9,232 nt of DNA. Origin: Pseudanabaena sp. CAN_BIN31 (GTDB lineage: Bacteria; Cyanobacteriota; Cyanobacteriia; Pseudanabaenales; Pseudanabaenaceae). The stretch is from NCBI GenBank assembly GCA_026785865.1, contig JAJAZG010000106.1, forward strand, positions 1 through 9,232, given 5' to 3'. Within the stretch, counting starts at the first letter, position 1; each line of letters opens with the position of its first letter. The notes below the pieces were generated by a model, which saw nothing but the letters and a program-made list of their open reading frames with translations, did no database searches and had not been told where the DNA came from. Positions 5,127-9,232 of this stretch are shown here, piece by piece. Made by a program: the position numbers and the translations under genes.

Positions 5127-8057
5127 GTTTGGAGATGGGACTGGGCGAATAATTGGTGGTGTGGGTTGTGGCTCTGGTTTAAAGATAGCGGCGATCGCCT
5201 GTTCTAAAGTTTCTGCCATGACAATCCGATTTTCGTAGGCGACAATGACGCGAACTAGGGTGGGGAGTTTATTTTGCGTTGATTCTAAATAGAGTGGCTC
5301 TACATATAGTAGAGATTGTTCAATCGGAATGATTAATAGATTCCCTTGAACTACTCGCGAACCTTGACGATTCCAGAGCGAAATTTGTTGAGAAATAACA
5401 GGATCTTGATTAATTCTTGCTTCGATTTGTTCTGTACCATAAACAAGAATTTGTTTTGGAAATGTATAGAGCAAGAGCTTTCCGTAGTTCTCTCCATCCG
5501 ATCGCGCTGCTAACCAAGCCACAAGATTTGTGCGCTCTTTGGGAGTAAAAGGTAATAGCAGAATGAATTCTGCAAAGGGAACTTCGGGCAAGCTGGTAAT
5601 CAGGTAATAGGGTTCTACCAGACGAGGTTTGTCACCATAGATTTCATTAGGAATTTGCCACTGATCTTCACGGTTATAAAACACTTGAGCATCAGTCATG
5701 TGATAGGTCATCAAGCGTTCTGATTGAATCGAAAATAAATCCACAGGATAGCGCAAGTGTTGACGTAATTTGGCTGGCATCGCGCTCAGTGGATGGAATA
5801 GCTCAGGGAAAATCTTTGACCAAGTTCTAATAATTGGATCGCTAGGCTCAGCAATATAGAAATTCACCGTACCATGATAGGCATCAACCACAACTTTGAT
5901 CGAGTTGCGAATGTAATTAATTTTTTCTTTACCAATATCGGAATAGGGATAGCGATCGCTAGTTGTATAAGCATCAATAATCCAATAGAGATTACTAGGA
6001 TCGGTTGCTTGAGATTGAGCATTTGCAGCAACTAAATAAGGATCGCTGTCGTAGCGCAAAAATGGCGCGATCGCCTTAACCCTTTGCATAATATTCCGCC
6101 GAAATAGCAACTTAGTTTCGGGCAGAAATTCAGGAGTAACCGCCATACGCCAATCATTTAGATACTTAGCAAAGAGCATCCGCCGCCAAAACGAATCTAG
6201 CGCGATACCGCCCCTGCCATCGTAAATGTTGTAGACATTATCATTGTCGCTGGGATAGTCTAATTCCTTTACCTTCGTGCTAGTCATCACATAAGTATTG
6301 CTATTCTCTCCGTAATAAATGCGCGGTTTGCCAATGGGAATGCTATTTCGCACAGCTTCGCTAGAAGTGGTGAGGGGTGTGCCTTCCGTGACACCAATAT
6401 CTTTGACAAAATATTCAGGCAATCCCCCTGCACCAACACGGTTTACAGGACTGAGGGTAAAGCCATAGCCGTGAGTGTAGATGAGATGTTGGTTTACCCA
6501 AGTTTGTGCCTCTTGGGGAACCGCAGTATAGTCCAATTCTCTAGCGGCGATTAGCACCTGTTGCTGACTCGCGCTTTTTTTGGAAGGGTTCTCTTCATTG
6601 ATGTTGTAGCGATCGATATCGGCATCGGGAAAGCTGTAATACAGACGGATTTGCTGAAGTTGGCGATTGGTAGCGAGAAGTGGTTGTTTGTCCCAGAGGC
6701 GAATATTGCGAACTGTTAAATCATTATTTTGGAGCGATCGCTCTGTCAATTTGCCCTGTGGATTAAAAATTTGCGAATTAATACTTTCCAGTCCAAAGGC
6801 GGCGCGGGTTGAGGCGATCGTGCGTTGGATATAGGGTTGCTCGCGGGCGAGTTCATTGGGCTGCACGATTAAGGATTGCACAGCGATCGGCAATCCCATT
6901 CCTAGCCCGATCGCCATGACCAAATAAATAACTAAACTTGCCACTAATGGCTTGCGACTAGCAGGTTTACGCGGAAATTTAATCGTTCTTAAAATCAAAT
7001 AAGCTGCGATCGCCAATGCCAAAATACTCAGTCCTGTATAAACAGGCCACTGCACGACAATATCGGTATAGCTAGCGCCATAGGACACTCCACGCACCGA
7101 ATACAAAAGCTCATAACAATTGAGCCAATAACTAAAGCCGATCGCCAACATCAAAACGCCGCCTAGCCCATAGAGATGTCGCTCTTGCTCACGGGAAACC
7201 CCGATAAATTTGCCTTCACTAAGACTTCCACCCGATAGTAAATAGGTCAGCAGCACCGCTATAAATCCATATAAGCAAATCCCCACTAGCCCAAATTCCA
7301 AGACTTCCAAAGTGGGCAACTTAAATATATAAAAGCTCAGATCTTGATTAAAAACTGGCTCTGTGCGATCAAAACTTGTCGGTTGCAAGGCAGGAATGAT
7401 TCTCATCCATTGCCGTGAGATCGTCCATGCAGTAAATGTACTGATCAAAAATGCGATCGCCTTTAGTAAAAATTTGGGATAAATAATTAAAGCGATCGCC
7501 ACAGCCATCGTCACAATTGCCGAGAGCCGTTCTCTGAATATCTGGATTATCAATTGCGCGATCGCTTCTGGTCTAAATAATAAAGGTGCGATCGGGGCAA
7601 TACTTGGCTGCATTGATAACGGTTGCCATTGCGCGATCGCCACTTGTCCGTAGTGAATTAGCAGCAAACAGATCAACAAACTAACGCCCAAAACTAGCGG
7701 TAATAGCCAACGTAAACGAAAGGATGTCGGTATATATTTGGATGATTCCTGATTATGTTGTTGATTATATTTTTGATTATTAGGAAGATCGGCATATTTA
7801 AGGCTTTGGGCGATCTGTAAATTTTTGAATAGGTAAACTAAGGCGATCGCGAACACAACAATTGCCAATCCAATCTGCACCGCTAGTCGCCATAAATACA
7901 TGGGCATATAGCCCATCTCCTGAAACCATAAAATCTCAGCCCCCAATCGCGCCACAATCTCGCTCGTCAAAACTAAACCTACAAGCCCTAGCAATAGCCA
8001 AAGGTAATAGCGCTTAGGGAGATTAAACAAGGTTAGTTTTTTGGGGATTAACTTCAT
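5124..8057 (-). CDS. UPF0182 family (COG1615) large membrane protein
   Basis: The 977-residue protein of unknown function matches the UPF0182 family, common in cyanobacteria and actinobacteria. The N-terminal 400 residues hold about seven to nine transmembrane helices (about 18-36, 56-77, 116-136, 178-208, 252-276, 295-313, 334-357 and 370-393). The rest is a large soluble domain, probably outside the cytoplasmic membrane. Family landmarks are PVFNQDLSFYIFKLP (234-248), QPNELAREQPYI (399-410) leading into a TR-AFGL motif, and a GTPLTTSSEAVR block followed by a YDGRGGI-like glycine loop in the middle. The C-terminus is proline rich (PQPTPPIIRPVPSPN). The full length is near the family norm, with no frameshift. 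The coding strand holds many HIP1 sites. The start ATG lies 88 bases from the divergent argF start; no strong ribosome binding site is visible. It is not obviously linked to arginine synthesis. Confidence 0.93.
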   Translation of the reverse strand: MKLIPKKLTLFNLPKRYYLWLLLGLVGLVLTSEIVARLGAEILWFQEMGYMPMYLWRLAVQIGLAIVVFAIALVYLFKNLQIAQSLKYADLPNNQKYNQQHNQESSKYIPTSFRLRWLLPLVLGVSLLICLLLIHYGQVAIAQWQPLSMQPSIAPIAPLLFRPEAIAQLIIQIFRERLSAIVTMAVAIALIIYPKFLLKAIAFLISTFTAWTISRQWMRIIPALQPTSFDRTEPVFNQDLSFYIFKLPTLEVLEFGLVGICLYGFIAVLLTYLLSGGSLSEGKFIGVSREQERHLYGLGGVLMLAIGFSYWLNCYELLYSVRGVSYGASYTDIVVQWPVYTGLSILALAIAAYLILRTIKFPRKPASRKPLVASLVIYLVMAIGLGMGLPIAVQSLIVQPNELAREQPYIQRTIASTRAAFGLESINSQIFNPQGKLTERSLQNNDLTVRNIRLWDKQPLLATNRQLQQIRLYYSFPDADIDRYNINEENPSKKSASQQQVLIAARELDYTAVPQEAQTWVNQHLIYTHGYGFTLSPVNRVGAGGLPEYFVKDIGVTEGTPLTTSSEAVRNSIPIGKPRIYYGENSNTYVMTSTKVKELDYPSDNDNVYNIYDGRGGIALDSFWRRMLFAKYLNDWRMAVTPEFLPETKLLFRRNIMQRVKAIAPFLRYDSDPYLVAANAQSQATDPSNLYWIIDAYTTSDRYPYSDIGKEKINYIRNSIKVVVDAYHGTVNFYIAEPSDPIIRTWSKIFPELFHPLSAMPAKLRQHLRYPVDLFSIQSERLMTYHMTDAQVFYNREDQWQIPNEIYGDKPRLVEPYYLITSLPEVPFAEFILLLPFTPKERTNLVAWLAARSDGENYGKLLLYTFPKQILVYGTEQIEARINQDPVISQQISLWNRQGSRVVQGNLLIIPIEQSLLYVEPLYLESTQNKLPTLVRVIVAYENRIVMAETLEQAIAAIFKPEPQPTPPIIRPVPSPN

Positions 8058-8145
8058 GAGTTTGCCTAGAAGCTAGGTTTATGATGAGCGCAAAGCGCTG
8101 TAAGTTGATGATACAGTCAATGAAAGTCTTTTCTAACTAACAACA
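8058..8145. promoter_or_regulatory. Divergent promoter region of argF and UPF0182
   Basis: An 88-base spacer between two divergent starts, so both promoters should lie here or run into the neighbouring coding DNA. It contains a palindrome TGTA-N9-TACA (8099-8115), a short hairpin AGCGC-AAA-GCGCT (8087-8099) and a small hairpin CCTAG-AAG-CTAGG (8065-8077). On the minus strand TATCAT lies inside the palindrome region as a possible -10. No pair of hexamers is convincing, and argF has no clear Shine-Dalgarno sequence (AACTAACAACA precedes its ATG). Confidence 0.4.
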
Positions 8146-9057
8146 ATGGGAAACCTTCAGGGACGCGATCTTCTTAGTTTGGCAGATTTGCAACCAAATG
8201 AAATTCAGGAATTGCTCACACTTGCTAAACAACTCAAAGCTGGGGAAGTCCAGTTTGACTTTCAGCGCAAAACTCTTGGCTTGCTCTTTCGCAAAGCATC
8301 GACAAGGACACGAGTGAGCTTTACAGTCGCGATGCATCAACTGGGCGGACATGTGATTGACCTCGATCCAAATGTAACGCAGGTAAGTCGTGGCGAACCT
8401 GTCGAAGATACAGCTAGAGTTCTCGATCGCTATTTAGATGTGTTAGCGATCCGTACTTTTGAGCAAGCCGAATTAGAGACTTTTGCTAAGTTCTCGAAGA
8501 TGCCGATTATCAATGCCCTGAGCGATCTTGAGCATCCATGTCAAGTTCTTGCCGATTTGCTGACAGTTTTAGAAAACTTCGGTTCTCTCAAAGGGCTAAC
8601 TCTGACCTATCTCGGTGATGGCAATAATATGGCACATTCTCTGATGATTGGTTGCGCTCTGGTTGGCATGAATGTGCGGATTGCTTCGCCGAAAAATTTC
8701 GCGCCCGATCCCAAAGTTGTGGCTCAGGCAAAGGCTTTAGCGATAAATTCCGAAGTAATTGTTACCGATGACCCTAAACTTGCAGCAGAATCAGCACATG
8801 TCCTCTATACAGATGTATGGGCAAGCATGGGACAAGAATCGGAAGCGGAAGATCGAGTTCCCATTTTTCAGCATTATCAATTGAATGCGGAACTGATGGC
8901 TTTGGCGGATAAAGATGCGATCGCCTTACATTGTTTACCTGCTCATCGTGGCGAAGAGATTACCGATGAGGTAATGGAGGGTAAGCAGTCACGGATTTGG
9001 GATGAAGCCGAGAATCGGCTTCATGCTCAAAAAGCACTGCTAGCTAGCGTTTTATAG
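8146..9057 (+). CDS. argF: Ornithine carbamoyltransferase
   Basis: Cytoplasmic enzyme that joins carbamoyl phosphate and L-ornithine to give L-citrulline and phosphate, the sixth step of arginine biosynthesis. The 303-residue length is standard. All hallmarks are visible: the carbamoyl-phosphate motif STRTR (52-56), HPCQ (130-133), the ornithine-binding DVWASMGQ (223-230, the family's D-x-x-x-SMG) and HCLPAHRGEE (262-271) with the catalytic cysteine at 263. The SMG loop separates it from aspartate carbamoyltransferase. It stands alone, divergent from UPF0182, and ends in a strong hairpin terminator, so it is probably monocistronic. A HIP1 site lies in frame near the 3' end (8917-8924). The ATG at 8146 gives the usual short N-terminus. 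Confidence 0.97.
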   Translation: MGNLQGRDLLSLADLQPNEIQELLTLAKQLKAGEVQFDFQRKTLGLLFRKASTRTRVSFTVAMHQLGGHVIDLDPNVTQVSRGEPVEDTARVLDRYLDVLAIRTFEQAELETFAKFSKMPIINALSDLEHPCQVLADLLTVLENFGSLKGLTLTYLGDGNNMAHSLMIGCALVGMNVRIASPKNFAPDPKVVAQAKALAINSEVIVTDDPKLAAESAHVLYTDVWASMGQESEAEDRVPIFQHYQLNAELMALADKDAIALHCLPAHRGEEITDEVMEGKQSRIWDEAENRLHAQKALLASVL

Positions 9058-9061
9058 ATCG

Positions 9062-9094
9062 AAATAATGGCGGTGCGAAGCGCCGCCATTATTT
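9062..9094. terminator. Rho-independent terminator of argF
   Basis: Starting 5 bases after the argF stop, a 15-bp stem (9062-9076 with 9080-9094, one G-U pair) closes on a GAA loop. It has a G/C core GGCGGTGC/GCGCCGCC flanked by AAATAAT and ATTATTT, so it has an A-tract and a T-tract and could act in both directions. A convergent minus-strand gene, if present, would share it. Confidence 0.85.
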
Positions 9095-9232
9095 TAGGCA
9101 ACTTGTAGGCAAGGGGCTTAAGCTAGGCTGTTGACTTTGTGCCTTTTTAGGCTGTTTTGGCTCATACAACTTCTGTGTCGTCAAGTAAGTCCGAAAATAA
9201 GGTTTTTCTTTTCGACAGCATAGATTGACCAA
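9089..9232 (-). CDS. Possible 3' end of a convergent gene (partial, unrecognised)
   Basis: Read on the minus strand the last 144 bases stay open for 47 codons up to a TAA at 9089-9091. The encoded tail is Lys/Gln/Pro rich (KLYEPKQPKKAQSQQP), with no recognisable domain. A frame this long is expected by chance about one time in ten. A competing minus-strand frame ends at a TGA at 9162-9164 with the tail RKTLFSDLLDDTEVV, which looks equally protein-like. One of the two may be the real end of a gene that begins outside the window. The argF hairpin overlaps the first candidate's stop and would suit either as terminator. Confidence 0.25.
   Translation of the reverse strand: MVNLCCRKEKPYFRTYLTTQKLYEPKQPKKAQSQQPSLSPLPTSCLK

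Noticed and set aside
8137..8352. A 71-codon minus-strand frame with several cysteines
   Set aside because: It is antisense to the start of argF and the cysteine pattern is not a known metal-binding motif.

Overview
The window looks like chromosomal DNA from a cyanobacterium, possibly a Pseudanabaena-like filamentous form. The main evidence is the HIP1 palindrome GCGATCGC: I count at least 22 copies in 9.2 kb, against well under one expected by chance. Two cyanobacterial-type G/C-rich palindromic repeat families and the gene content (Mrp antiporter of the cyanobacterial layout, UPF0182, YqeG, Uma2) agree with this. The genus is a guess.

Layout. Positions 1-2756 (+) hold the distal part of an Mrp/Mnh-type cation/proton antiporter operon: mrpE, mrpF, mrpG, a DUF4040 (MrpA C-terminal-like) gene, and an MrpB protein with an MbhE-like N-terminal region. 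The upstream mrpC/mrpD-type genes lie outside the window. mrpE and mrpF overlap by 4 bases (ATGA) and mrpF/mrpG are 2 bases apart. Between the DUF4040 gene and mrpB lies a 348-base gap filled by a 'Russian doll' of inverted repeats, including a short MITE-like element whose pre-insertion site can be reconstructed.

Positions 2801-4339 (-) carry an alpha/beta hydrolase followed by a Uma2-family nuclease-like protein. A YqeG-type HAD phosphatase lies at 4543-5079 (+), convergent with a 977-residue UPF0182 membrane protein at 5124-8057 (-); a perfect-looking bidirectional hairpin sits at their junction. argF (ornithine carbamoyltransferase) starts at 8146 (+), divergent from UPF0182, and ends in a strong 15-bp terminator hairpin. 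The last 130 bases may hold the 3' end of a minus-strand gene, but two frames compete.

How the genes work together: the Mrp subunits form one membrane complex that exchanges Na+ for H+ and supports pH and salt tolerance, and in cyanobacteria also inorganic carbon use. The other genes look like unrelated housekeeping or accessory genes. I see no tRNA, rRNA, CRISPR array, transposase, phage gene or defence island. The most unusual structure is the nested repeat inside the antiporter operon.
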